Shown: in pieces, positions 8,423 to 16,476 of the stretch
Position numbering within the stretch: the first letter of the stretch is position 1
Layout of the letters: each line of letters begins with the position of its first letter
NCBI GenBank assembly: GCA_964568975.1
Contig: CAZMSO010000001.1
Span: 62,001 to 126,000 of the forward strand
DNA from: CAZADA01 sp964568975
GTDB lineage: Bacteria; Pseudomonadota; Alphaproteobacteria; Caulobacterales; Maricaulaceae
Direction of reading: 5' to 3'
Length of the DNA: 64,000 nt
Notes under the pieces: model-generated
Told to the model about the DNA's origin: nothing
The model's database searches: none
The model's input: the letters and a program-made list of their open reading frames with translations, nothing else
Translations under genes and position numbers: made by a program

Positions 8423-9511
8423 ATGACTCTGAACCGCACCACGATCCTCAACGCGACCTTCGCCTTGATTTGTCTCGCCGGGATCATCGGCGTCGCCAGC
8501 AGCGGTGCGGAACGACCGGAGCGCACAATCCGCATCGGCATTCTCGGCTCGATGGCGGATGAGGATTATGACGGCGCGCTGGTGTTCAAGGATTATGTGG
8601 AGAGCCGCACAAACGGCGCGGTGGAGGTGGAGATTTTCGCCTCCGGCCAATTCTGCGGCAATGAGCGCGAATGCCTTGAGTCTTTGCAATCCGGTCTGCT
8701 CGACGTCTTCATGACGACGATCGGCGGCATGGGCAATGTCTTCGGACCGGGACAAGTGTTTGATCTGCCTTACGCATTCCGTAACGATGTGGTGGCGGAG
8801 TGCGTGTTTGACGGGCCGATCGTGGCGGAGCTGCGCGACGCGATCCTCGCAGAAGGCCTCGGCCTGCGGCTGATGGTGGTGTCGAACACGGGCGGCTGGC
8901 GCAATTTCGCCACGACCACGCGCCCGATCCGCAGCCCGGAGGACCTGAAGGGGCTGAAGATCCGCACCACGCCGGCGGCGATCCAGCAAGAACTGGTGCG
9001 CCAGCTCGGTGCGAACCCGACCCCAATCGCCTGGTCGGAGGTTTACACCGGCCTCGCGACCGGCGTGGTTGAAGGCACGAAGAATGGCGTGCAAGACATT
9101 GTCGGCATGAAATTCCACGAGCACGTCAAGTATCTCACCCTCGACGGCCATGCCTATATGGGCGCGCTCTGGTGGTATTCTGAACCGTTGTGGCGCGAGA
9201 GCTCGCCGGAACTTCGACGCATCATCTTTAACGCGTTCCATCATCTGCGCACCGTCACGCGCGCCTTGCCCATACGTCGCCAAATCGAGGCTTATGAGAC
9301 CTTCAAAGCCTCCGGCGGGGAGATTTACGTGCCGACCGCGGCGGAGAAAGCCGAATTCCAAGAGGCGGCCGCCGGCATGCGCGCTTGGTTCACAGCGACT
9401 TATGGCGACGAGTGGCTGATCAAGCTCGACGCCGCCATATCCGCCTGTGAGCAGGAATCAGACGCCGCCTTTGCGTTGGGGAGCGCGGGCGGCGCGGCGG
9501 AAGGCTCCTAA
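8423..9511 (+). CDS. TRAP transporter periplasmic binding protein (DctP type)
   Basis: The 362-residue protein starts with a hydrophobic export signal (residues 10-27) and then shows the DctP fold: IRIGILGSMADEDYDGALVF at the mature start, EDLKGLKIRTTPAAIQQELV with the conserved Arg that binds the ligand carboxylate, and a Leu/Glu-rich C-terminal helix. It delivers the substrate to the two membrane subunits just upstream. Two Cys (FCGNERECLE) lie close together and may form a disulfide. The ligand cannot be named from sequence; neighbours suggest a sulfonate or sugar acid. Confidence 0.9.
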   Translation: MTLNRTTILNATFALICLAGIIGVASSGAERPERTIRIGILGSMADEDYDGALVFKDYVESRTNGAVEVEIFASGQFCGNERECLESLQSGLLDVFMTTIGGMGNVFGPGQVFDLPYAFRNDVVAECVFDGPIVAELRDAILAEGLGLRLMVVSNTGGWRNFATTTRPIRSPEDLKGLKIRTTPAAIQQELVRQLGANPTPIAWSEVYTGLATGVVEGTKNGVQDIVGMKFHEHVKYLTLDGHAYMGALWWYSEPLWRESSPELRRIIFNAFHHLRTVTRALPIRRQIEAYETFKASGGEIYVPTAAEKAEFQEAAAGMRAWFTATYGDEWLIKLDAAISACEQESDAAFALGSAGGAAEGS

Positions 9512-9548
9512 GCGCGGGTGCGCGCGACGGGCGGTGAGGGATGGTCTG

Positions 9549-10805
9549 ATGACAAGCCAGACACGAAGGGGCGTGCTGTGCGGCGCGGGCGGGGCGGGCC
9601 TCGCCCTCAGCGTCGCTGCGTTTGAGGCGCGCCTCGGCGCAGCGCTACCGTTCGGCATGCATGTTCCCCAGGGACTAACGCCAGTGGCCTTAGCCCAAGA
9701 GCCCGAGGGCGCGGCGGCGGCGCTCGGCAAGGCCGAGCTCACGGTGCTGAACGATCGTCCGGCCAATCTGGAAACGCCGCCGCATATGCTGGACGACGAC
9801 GTGACGCCGGCTGAACGCTTGTTTGTGCGCAACAACGGCCTCCCACCGGTCCTGGACGATGATGCGGCAGACACCTGGCGGCTCACGATTGACGGCGAGG
9901 TGGCCGAGCCGCTTGACCTCTCGATTGCGGATCTGCGCGCGCGCTTTGAGACGGTGAGCGCGCAGCTCGTGCTGGAGTGCGCCGGCAACGGCCGGCGGTT
10001 CTATCAACCGGGCGCAAGCGGCAATCAGTGGGGCTTTGGCGGCGTCGGCTGTCCGCGCTGGACCGGCGTGCGGTTGGCGGACGTGCTCGCGGCGGCGGGC
10101 GTCACAAACACGGCCGTCTACACCGCCCATTATGGCGCGGACCTCCATCTCTCCGGCGATCCTGAGAAGCGTCCGATTTCCCGCGGCGTGCCAATCGCAA
10201 AGGCGCAAGAACCTGACAACCTCATCGCCTGGGCGATGAATGACGCGCCGATCCCGTCGATCCACGGCGCGCCGCTGCGTCTGGTCATTCCCGGCTGGCC
10301 CGCCTCCTGCTCGCAGAAATGGCTGACCCGCATCAGCGTGCGCGACCAAGTCCATGACGGCGCGAAAATGACGGGCCAAGCGTACCGTATGCCCGCCTAC
10401 CCGGTCGCTCCCGGAACGGTGGTGCCCGACGAGGACATGCTCATCATCCACGCCATGCCCGTGAAGTCCGTGATCACGGCCCCTGAAACCGGCGCGCGGG
10501 TGGCGCTTGGCGCCGCGTTTGAGGCGCGCGGCCACGCCTGGACCGGCGATGGGGAGGTGGCGCGCGTGGACGTCTCGCTCGACTTCGGCGCGACGTGGAC
10601 GGCCGCGGATCTCGCCCCTGCGCCGAACCGTTACGCCTGGCGACGCTGGCGGGCGGCGCTGACGCCGCCCATGGCCGGCTATTACGAGGTGTGGGCGCGC
10701 GCCACCGATGACCGAGGCCGCGCCCAACCGCCAATGCCGCCGGGCTGGAATCCGAAGGGGTATCTCAACAATATGCAGCATCGCGTGGCGGTGTTTGCAG
10801 TGTGA
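9549..10805 (+). CDS. sorA: Sulfite dehydrogenase, molybdenum subunit
   Basis: This 418-residue periplasmic enzyme belongs to the sulfite oxidase family and oxidises sulfite to sulfate, passing electrons to a cytochrome c. A twin-arginine signal (TSQTRRGVL and a hydrophobic stretch) starts the protein. The molybdopterin domain carries the Cys ligand of molybdenum in LVLECAGNGRRF (C144), and a C-terminal dimerisation domain follows from about residue 295. The ATG at 9549 is chosen because it places the Tat signal at the N terminus. The frame overlaps the sorB region, as in other sorAB pairs. Its presence means the cell must handle sulfite, the main clue that the upstream pathway concerns an organosulfonate. 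The related SoxC or YedY types are less likely because of the paired sorB. Confidence 0.88.
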   Translation: MTSQTRRGVLCGAGGAGLALSVAAFEARLGAALPFGMHVPQGLTPVALAQEPEGAAAALGKAELTVLNDRPANLETPPHMLDDDVTPAERLFVRNNGLPPVLDDDAADTWRLTIDGEVAEPLDLSIADLRARFETVSAQLVLECAGNGRRFYQPGASGNQWGFGGVGCPRWTGVRLADVLAAAGVTNTAVYTAHYGADLHLSGDPEKRPISRGVPIAKAQEPDNLIAWAMNDAPIPSIHGAPLRLVIPGWPASCSQKWLTRISVRDQVHDGAKMTGQAYRMPAYPVAPGTVVPDEDMLIIHAMPVKSVITAPETGARVALGAAFEARGHAWTGDGEVARVDVSLDFGATWTAADLAPAPNRYAWRRWRAALTPPMAGYYEVWARATDDRGRAQPPMPPGWNPKGYLNNMQHRVAVFAV

Positions 10806-10816
10806 AGGCGGGCGCT

Positions 10817-11320
10817 ATGGCGATCACCTCCACCCGCGTTCTGTGGGGCGTGACAGCGGCGGCCTGCGGCTTCGCGGCGGGTTTGCTGGCGATTAATGGC
10901 GGGCGGTCGCCGGCCGACGACCCGCAGCGTCTTGCTCGCGAGACCCTGGCCTCAGGGTGCCTCGCCTATGAGCAAACCATGCGGGTGGCGGCGCTGGCGG
11001 ATGAATGGCGGTCGACCCCGGATTACGACTACGCCGTCAACGCGTTAGAGGCCGCGCCGGTCCGCAGCGACGCCGCGCGCCCGCGCTTTGATCCCCAAGA
11101 CATGTATTGGGGCCTGCCGCGCACGCCGGGCCATGACATGGTCGCGGCCTGGTGCGGCGGCTGCCACAGCCTGAGCCTGGTGATGCAGCAAGAGGCGTCG
11201 CCGGAGCGCTGGCGTCACGTGCTGACGTGGATGACGGAGAAGCAAGGCATGCCCCCGCTCTCGGCCGAGGAGGAGGCCGCCATCCTCGCCTATCTCGCGC
11301 GCCACTTTGGCGTGGAGTGA
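10817..11320 (+). CDS. sorB: Sulfite dehydrogenase, cytochrome c subunit
   Basis: A 167-residue secreted monohaem cytochrome c. Residues 8-27 form a signal or anchor helix, haem attaches at CGGCH (residues 113-117), and the Met of KQGMPPLS is the likely second ligand. It would take electrons from SorA and pass them to the respiratory chain, possibly to the cbb3 oxidase encoded later in the window. I prefer the ATG at 10817, which follows AAGG by eight bases; a GTG at 10802 overlapping the sorA stop is possible. The gene ends the + strand run and faces a receptor gene. Confidence 0.85.
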   Translation: MAITSTRVLWGVTAAACGFAAGLLAINGGRSPADDPQRLARETLASGCLAYEQTMRVAALADEWRSTPDYDYAVNALEAAPVRSDAARPRFDPQDMYWGLPRTPGHDMVAAWCGGCHSLSLVMQQEASPERWRHVLTWMTEKQGMPPLSAEEEAAILAYLARHFGVE

Positions 11321-11370
11321 TCGCAGCCTCCCAGCCCAGCGATCCGTGAGGCGACCCAACGCCGGACCTT

Positions 11371-11396
11371 AAAAAAGGGGGTCCCGAAGGACCCCC
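11371..11396 (-). terminator. Rho-independent terminator of the TonB receptor gene
   Basis: GGGGGTCC (11377-11384), a CGAA loop and GGACCCCC (11389-11396) form a perfect 8-bp stem. Read on the - strand it is followed by six T (11371-11376 is A6 on the + strand), so it terminates the receptor gene that ends at 11426 rather than sorB. Confidence 0.85.
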
Positions 11397-11425
11397 ATGG
11401 ACAGAGGAGAAGCACGGGCAGGACG

Positions 11426-13825
11426 CTAGAACGTCGCGGTGAAATTGACGCCAAAGCGGCGGTCGGCGTCCCGCGGGATCTGATAGCGGAAGCCGTCGCC
11501 GGAGAACGTCGTCACGAAGCTCTCATCGGTGAGGTTTTTGCCGATGAAGGTTAGGCGGTAGTTGTCCTGGAACTCAAAGCCGATTTGCAGATCCCAGAGG
11601 GTGTAGTCCGGCAAGAGCAGCACCGGATTGAACAGCGGAACCCCCTCTTCGCCGCTGTTGGAGTTCGGCAGGCCTGATTGCTGTTCGTCAACGTGGGTCA
11701 CCACGGTGTCGAACAACACGCGGACATCATCCGTGAGCTGATAGCTGTAATTGGCGCCGAGGGTGTAGTTGAAGTCCGGCGAGAAGAGCAGGTCCGCGCC
11801 GCTCAGGTCGCTGGAGCCTTCCTCCGGCAAGCCCGTGGTCGGATCAATCGGCCGATTGAACTCGTCGATCTCCGCCTCGTTGTAGGCGAAGCCGGCGGTG
11901 AGGTTCAGGTTGTCGATCGGACTGTAGAGCAAGTCCAGTTCGACGCCGCGCGTCGTCACGTCGCCCGCGTTCGTCAAGCGCGTGATTGTGACGCCGGTGG
12001 AGTTGTCGAAGTTGTTGGCCTGGAAGTCTTCGATATCTGCGTCATAGAGCGCCAAGGACGCGACGAAATTGCCAAGGTCAATCTTGTAGCCAAGTTCGAA
12101 CGACGCAACCGTTTCAGCGTCGATCGGCAAGGTGTCCGTCGTGCCCTGGTTGAAGAACACGTTGAAGCCAGGGCCTTTGTAGCCTTCGGTGTAGCTGAAA
12201 TACGCATCGCCCAAATTCCGACCGTCAAAGAACTCTCCGATCGTGCTGCGCACACCCGCACGGACCGAGAAGTCGGTGTCGTCGACCGAGCCGGTAAAGC
12301 GGTTGTCAAAGCCGCCGCTCGCCTCGGAGAATTGGCTGTTGGGTTCAGCGGGGCGAACGCCGACGCCCTGACGGCCGAACGGATCGTTGTTGCGGCGGGT
12401 GTTGACGAAGCTGGTCTCATCGTCGGTGTAGCGGAAGCCGGCGAACACATTCAGGCCAGCAAGGACATCAAAGTCCGCATCGCCAAAGAAGGCGAAGTTC
12501 TCGGTCCGCACCCGCGCGAAGGCTGTCGCAGACACGATGTCATCCGAGTTACACTCAAGGCCCGGATTGGCGTCGAGGATTGGCTGGTTTTGACCGCCAT
12601 TGTTCTGGCAGCTCGCATCGCGGGTGAACTCGGAGTCCCGCTCATTATCAAAGTAGAACGCGCCGAGGATGTAATCCAGACGCTGATCGCCCGCCGACGC
12701 CAAGCGGATTTCTTGGGTCAAGGTGCGCACGGCCACCGAACCAGTGTCATGCAGCTGGAAGGGCACGCCAAACACCGGCTCATCGAAGGTGCCGCCGATG
12801 GACGTGAAATCCCCCTCGCGGAGCTCGACATTCTCCCACTCGCGATAGCCCGTGATGGACGTCAGCGTGTGGCCGCCCCACAGCCCCTTGTTGATCTCGA
12901 TCGAGAAGGCGTCGGTTTCATTGGTCTGGCGCGTGACGAAGTCGTGGTCGACGCGCCGCTGATCGAGGTCGAGGTCCGCGACGCCGTTGACAATCCCTTG
13001 GCTGTCGGGCGCGGCCAAGGAGTCCGGGTTGCGGCCGCTGGGCAGCACTTCCAAGTCCGCGCAGCAATCGTCATCGGATTCCAAATGCTCAACGATCGCG
13101 AGCACCGAGAAATCATCCGTCGGCTCGAACTCCAGCATGCCGCGGATGCCAAAGTTGTCGTACCCATTGACATCTTCGTTCGTGAAGACGTTGCGGACAT
13201 TACCGTCGAAGCCGGACTGCAGGATCGAGAGGCTGCCCGAGACGGTGTCGCTCAACGGACCTGAGATCCGACCTTGCAGGATGTATTCATTGTCTTCGAA
13301 ATACGTGGCGCTGCCGCGGGCCTCAAACGTGTCGCTGGGACGTTTCGTGATCACATTGACCACGCCCGCGGAGGCGTTTTTCCCAAACAGCGTGCCTTGG
13401 GGGCCGCGCAGCACTTCGATCCGTTCAATGTCATAAAGGCCGTTGAAGGCTTGCCCCGAGCGGCCAAGCACCACGCCATCAACCACGGTGGCCACGCTCG
13501 GCTCAATCGCGCCGGAGAACGACACAGTGCCGATGCCGCGAATGGTCAGCGCGGAGTTCACATTCGTGGAGCCTTTGCGGAAACTGACCGACGGGCTCAG
13601 ACGCTGCAGGCTCTCAATGCTCGTCGTGAACTGACGATCCACCGTCGCGGCGTCGATGACGCTGAGGGCGACTGGCACTTCTTGGAGCGTTTGTTCGCGC
13701 TTTTGCGCCGTGACGATGATGCGCTCCGGCTCAGCGCCAGCCTCATCCTGGGCGACGGCCGGGCACGCCAAGGCGCTCGCCAACGCCGCGAGGCTCACCG
13801 ATTGCAAAATCCGTGTCGGTTTCAT
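11426..13825 (-). CDS. TonB-dependent outer-membrane receptor
   Basis: The 799-residue protein has a signal peptide (about 25 residues ending PAVAQ), a TonB box around ERIIVTAQKREQ, a plug domain with IERIEVLRGPQGTLFGKNA, and a 22-strand barrel ending in Phe. It actively imports a ligand across the outer membrane with energy from TonB. The ATG at 13825 follows GGGAGG. It lies between the sulfur-sugar operon and the epimerase gene, and is read divergently from the latter, so it is a good candidate for uptake of the glycoside that feeds the pathway. Receptors of this type also take up siderophores, vitamins and many glycans, so the ligand is a guess from position. Confidence 0.93.
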   Translation of the reverse strand: MKPTRILQSVSLAALASALACPAVAQDEAGAEPERIIVTAQKREQTLQEVPVALSVIDAATVDRQFTTSIESLQRLSPSVSFRKGSTNVNSALTIRGIGTVSFSGAIEPSVATVVDGVVLGRSGQAFNGLYDIERIEVLRGPQGTLFGKNASAGVVNVITKRPSDTFEARGSATYFEDNEYILQGRISGPLSDTVSGSLSILQSGFDGNVRNVFTNEDVNGYDNFGIRGMLEFEPTDDFSVLAIVEHLESDDDCCADLEVLPSGRNPDSLAAPDSQGIVNGVADLDLDQRRVDHDFVTRQTNETDAFSIEINKGLWGGHTLTSITGYREWENVELREGDFTSIGGTFDEPVFGVPFQLHDTGSVAVRTLTQEIRLASAGDQRLDYILGAFYFDNERDSEFTRDASCQNNGGQNQPILDANPGLECNSDDIVSATAFARVRTENFAFFGDADFDVLAGLNVFAGFRYTDDETSFVNTRRNNDPFGRQGVGVRPAEPNSQFSEASGGFDNRFTGSVDDTDFSVRAGVRSTIGEFFDGRNLGDAYFSYTEGYKGPGFNVFFNQGTTDTLPIDAETVASFELGYKIDLGNFVASLALYDADIEDFQANNFDNSTGVTITRLTNAGDVTTRGVELDLLYSPIDNLNLTAGFAYNEAEIDEFNRPIDPTTGLPEEGSSDLSGADLLFSPDFNYTLGANYSYQLTDDVRVLFDTVVTHVDEQQSGLPNSNSGEEGVPLFNPVLLLPDYTLWDLQIGFEFQDNYRLTFIGKNLTDESFVTTFSGDGFRYQIPRDADRRFGVNFTATF

Positions 13826-14182
13826 GCTTCCCTCCCTCGTAAACACGGTGATGACCACCGTGCTTGGAGAGCCGGCGCACACAGCCCACTCCCCATTGTG
13901 ATTAATTGTGTCTTATATATTATCCATATGGTGCGAGCAACGCGCGCCCGACCCCTGCGCGCACGTCCCCACCCCCCGGATGATCGGGATAGAGATCTGA
14001 AATCGCTCGAGTTTCGAGGCCGCCATACAGCCGCCGCCGCGCCCGCACCGCACAAATCGGCGCGGTGTGTTCTGCCGGCCACGGCTGCCTCGCCATGGTT
14101 ACCGCGCCCGCGCGCACTGGTATGGCGTACGCCGCCGCGTGCGCCGCTTCTCCTGTGAAGTCTCCGGCCAAGGATGAACCTC
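13826..14182. promoter_or_regulatory. Divergent promoter region between receptor and epimerase
   Basis: This 357-base gap holds one sharply AT-rich island (13891-13930) in GC-rich surroundings. ATTGTG occurs twice (13895-13900 and 13905-13910), followed by TATATATTATCC, which could serve as -10 elements in either direction. The ATTGTG direct repeat, ten bases apart or one helical turn, is a candidate operator. No reading frame here looks coding. Confidence 0.45.
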
Positions 14183-15205
14183 ATGCCTCAACACCGCACG
14201 TTCGGCGACACAGCCCATGGCGCGCGCGTCACGGCGGTGACATTGCGGGGCGGCGGCGTGACGCTGGAGGCTCTTGACTGGGGGTGCGTGGTGCGGGATC
14301 TGCGGCTGGACGGCGTTGATCATCCACTCGTGCTCGGGCTGAACACGATGGAGGATTATGAGCAGCGCTCGCCCTTTTTCGGCGCGATCGCGGGGCGCTT
14401 CGCCAACCGCATCGCCCAGGGCCGCTTCACCCTCGATGGTTGCGAGCACGCGCTTGTGCGCAATGAGGGCGGCGTCAATCATCTCCATGGCGGCGCAGCG
14501 CCGGCGAGTTTCGGCAAACGCCCCTGGACGCTCGAAGCGGCGACGGAGGAGACAGCGTGCTTCACGCTATGCTCGCCGGACGGCGATGGCGGGTATCCAG
14601 GAACGCTGACGGCGCGAGCGCGCTACACGCTCCCGGGGGATGGCGTTTTTCGCGTCGAGCTGACGGCCGAAACGGATGCCCCGACCCTCGTGAATCTCAC
14701 CAATCACAGTTATTTCAACTTAGACGGCGCCGCCACGATTGACGATCACGTCTTAGAAATCGCCGCCGACGCTTATTTGCCTGTGACGGCGGATCTGATC
14801 CCGACGGGCGATGTGCTCAGCGTGGACGGCGCGCCCTATGATTTTCGCACGCCGCGGCGGCTGGCGCGCGGTCCAGGTGAAGACACCGCCCTGCGCGACA
14901 CGAATTTCTGCTTAGCCGCCGCCGCGTCCCAGGCGCTGCGCTTTGCGGCGCGCCTCGCTGCGCCGGCGTCTGGCGTGGTGATGGAGACCTGGACCACGGA
15001 GCCTGGGTTGCAATTCTATGACGGCGCGAAAATCGCTGTGGGCGCCCCGGGGCTCGACGGGCGGACATATGGGGCCCGCGCAGGGCTCTGCTTGGAGGCG
15101 CAGCGCTGGCCGGACGCGCCGAACCACCGGCACTTTCCCAGCGCGGTCGTGCGGCCCGGCGAGGTCTACCGGCATGTCACGGAGTATCGGTTTGCACGGC
15201 TGTGA
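14183..15205 (+). CDS. Aldose 1-epimerase (mutarotase)
   Basis: This GalM-family protein of about 340 residues interconverts alpha and beta anomers of a free aldose. Conserved features are FFGAIAGRFANRIAQGRF, NEGGVNHLHGG, NLTNHSYFNLDG with the catalytic-type His, and LCLEAQRWPDAPNH with the catalytic Glu. The ATG at 14183 sits eight bases after AAGGA; an ATG at 14174 is directly after the same motif and less likely. Retaining glycosidases release the alpha anomer, so a mutarotase is a logical partner of the GH31 enzyme. In the E. coli sulfoquinovose operon the homologue YihR does this. A general galactose or glucose mutarotase is the alternative. Confidence 0.9.
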   Translation: MPQHRTFGDTAHGARVTAVTLRGGGVTLEALDWGCVVRDLRLDGVDHPLVLGLNTMEDYEQRSPFFGAIAGRFANRIAQGRFTLDGCEHALVRNEGGVNHLHGGAAPASFGKRPWTLEAATEETACFTLCSPDGDGGYPGTLTARARYTLPGDGVFRVELTAETDAPTLVNLTNHSYFNLDGAATIDDHVLEIAADAYLPVTADLIPTGDVLSVDGAPYDFRTPRRLARGPGEDTALRDTNFCLAAAASQALRFAARLAAPASGVVMETWTTEPGLQFYDGAKIAVGAPGLDGRTYGARAGLCLEAQRWPDAPNHRHFPSAVVRPGEVYRHVTEYRFARL

Positions 15206-15326
15206 AGGCCGAGCGCCCGGCACGCAGCGTTTCACGAACACCTGATCGGCCCACAGCCGCGGCGCGGGTTAGAGCGACGCTCAATCCCGGTTATAGAGTT
15301 CCTCTCAAGCGCCATGGGAGGCGGCG

Positions 15327-16376
15327 ATGATTTTTGAGCAGATCGCGACGGGCGGATGCCGGTCCTATCTTGTGGGCTGCGCCGACAGCTGCGCGGCCGC
15401 GCTGATCGACCCCGAGCTTAGCCAAGCCGGCCGGTACCAAGCGTTGGCCGCCCGCCACGGGCTGCGGGTGCGCTACATCATCGACACCCACACTCACGCC
15501 GATCACTTCACAGGCGCAAAGTCATTGAGCGCGCTGCTGGGCGCGCCGGTCGTGATGCACCGGCTGTCGCCAGCGCCCTTTGCCGAATTTCGGGTGGAGG
15601 ACGGCGACACCCTCTTAGTCGGCGCGCTGCGCCTCCGCGTCATGCACACGCCCGGGCACACCCGCGATTCCCTCTGCTTGCAAGTCGAGGACCGCGTGTT
15701 CACCGGCGACACGCTGCTGATCGGCGCCACGGGCCGCACGGACTTGCCCACCGGCGACCCGGACGCGCTCTATGATAGCTTGTTTGAGCGCGTTTTGACG
15801 CTCGATCCCGGCACCATCGTGCACCCCGCCCATGAGTACAAAGACCGCGAGGCCACGACGATCGGCGCCGAACTCGCGAGCAATCCGCGTCTTCAGACGC
15901 GTGACCGCGCGGCGTTCGTCGCGATGATGAATACGCTCAACCTCTCCATGCCCACGCATTTGACTGAGGCGCTGCGCGTGAACATGAGCGGCGGCGCAAG
16001 CGTCGGCCAGCTCCTGGCGGAAGCTGGCGCGCGAGTGCCGTTTATGACGCTTGATGAAGTCGCCGCGCGGCTGGAGCGACGCGACAATGACGTTGTGATT
16101 CTTGATGTGCGGGAGAAGGAGGCCTTTGAGGCCGGCCACATTCCAGGGGCGCGCCACCTGCCCCGCGGCCAGCTGGAGCTGACGGTCAATGACGCCTTCC
16201 CCGATCCACGCGTGCGCATCGTCACCTGCTGTGAGATGGGCAAGATCTCCACATTGGCGGCGGACACGCTTCAGCGCCTCGGGTTTCGCCGCGCGACGGC
16301 GCTCGACGGCGGCATGGCCCAATGGCGCGCCGACGACCGCCCCGTCGAGACCGGGCCCGAGCATCGCCTGACGTAA
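15327..16376 (+). CDS. Metallo-beta-lactamase/rhodanese fusion (persulfide dioxygenase-like)
   Basis: The 349-residue protein joins an ETHE1-like metallo-beta-lactamase domain (residues 1-240) with a rhodanese domain (about 240-345). The metal motif is DTHTHADH (H55, H57, D59, H60), followed by HTPGH, FTGDTLLIGATGRTD and HPAHEY, a pattern typical of sulfur dioxygenases that use one iron. The rhodanese loop is CCEMGKIS with C302 the likely persulfide carrier. Such fusions oxidise glutathione or protein persulfide to sulfite and can shuttle sulfane sulfur to or from thiosulfate. The start follows GGGAGG. Its product sulfite would be a substrate for SorAB encoded 4.5 kb upstream. Confidence 0.87.
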   Translation: MIFEQIATGGCRSYLVGCADSCAAALIDPELSQAGRYQALAARHGLRVRYIIDTHTHADHFTGAKSLSALLGAPVVMHRLSPAPFAEFRVEDGDTLLVGALRLRVMHTPGHTRDSLCLQVEDRVFTGDTLLIGATGRTDLPTGDPDALYDSLFERVLTLDPGTIVHPAHEYKDREATTIGAELASNPRLQTRDRAAFVAMMNTLNLSMPTHLTEALRVNMSGGASVGQLLAEAGARVPFMTLDEVAARLERRDNDVVILDVREKEAFEAGHIPGARHLPRGQLELTVNDAFPDPRVRIVTCCEMGKISTLAADTLQRLGFRRATALDGGMAQWRADDRPVETGPEHRLT

Positions 16377-16476
16377 GCGCGGTCGTGTGCGGCGCGGCCG
16401 TCCTCGCGCGGCGCGGACGCACGCCCCCCCGCCCTTTCCGCAAGCAGAGGGGTTGCGGTGAGGACGGCGAACGCGC

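Noticed and set aside
11678..13264. Long open frame (528 codons) antisense to the first TonB receptor gene
   Set aside because: It is a shadow frame in GC-rich DNA; the - strand frame has a signal peptide, plug and barrel.
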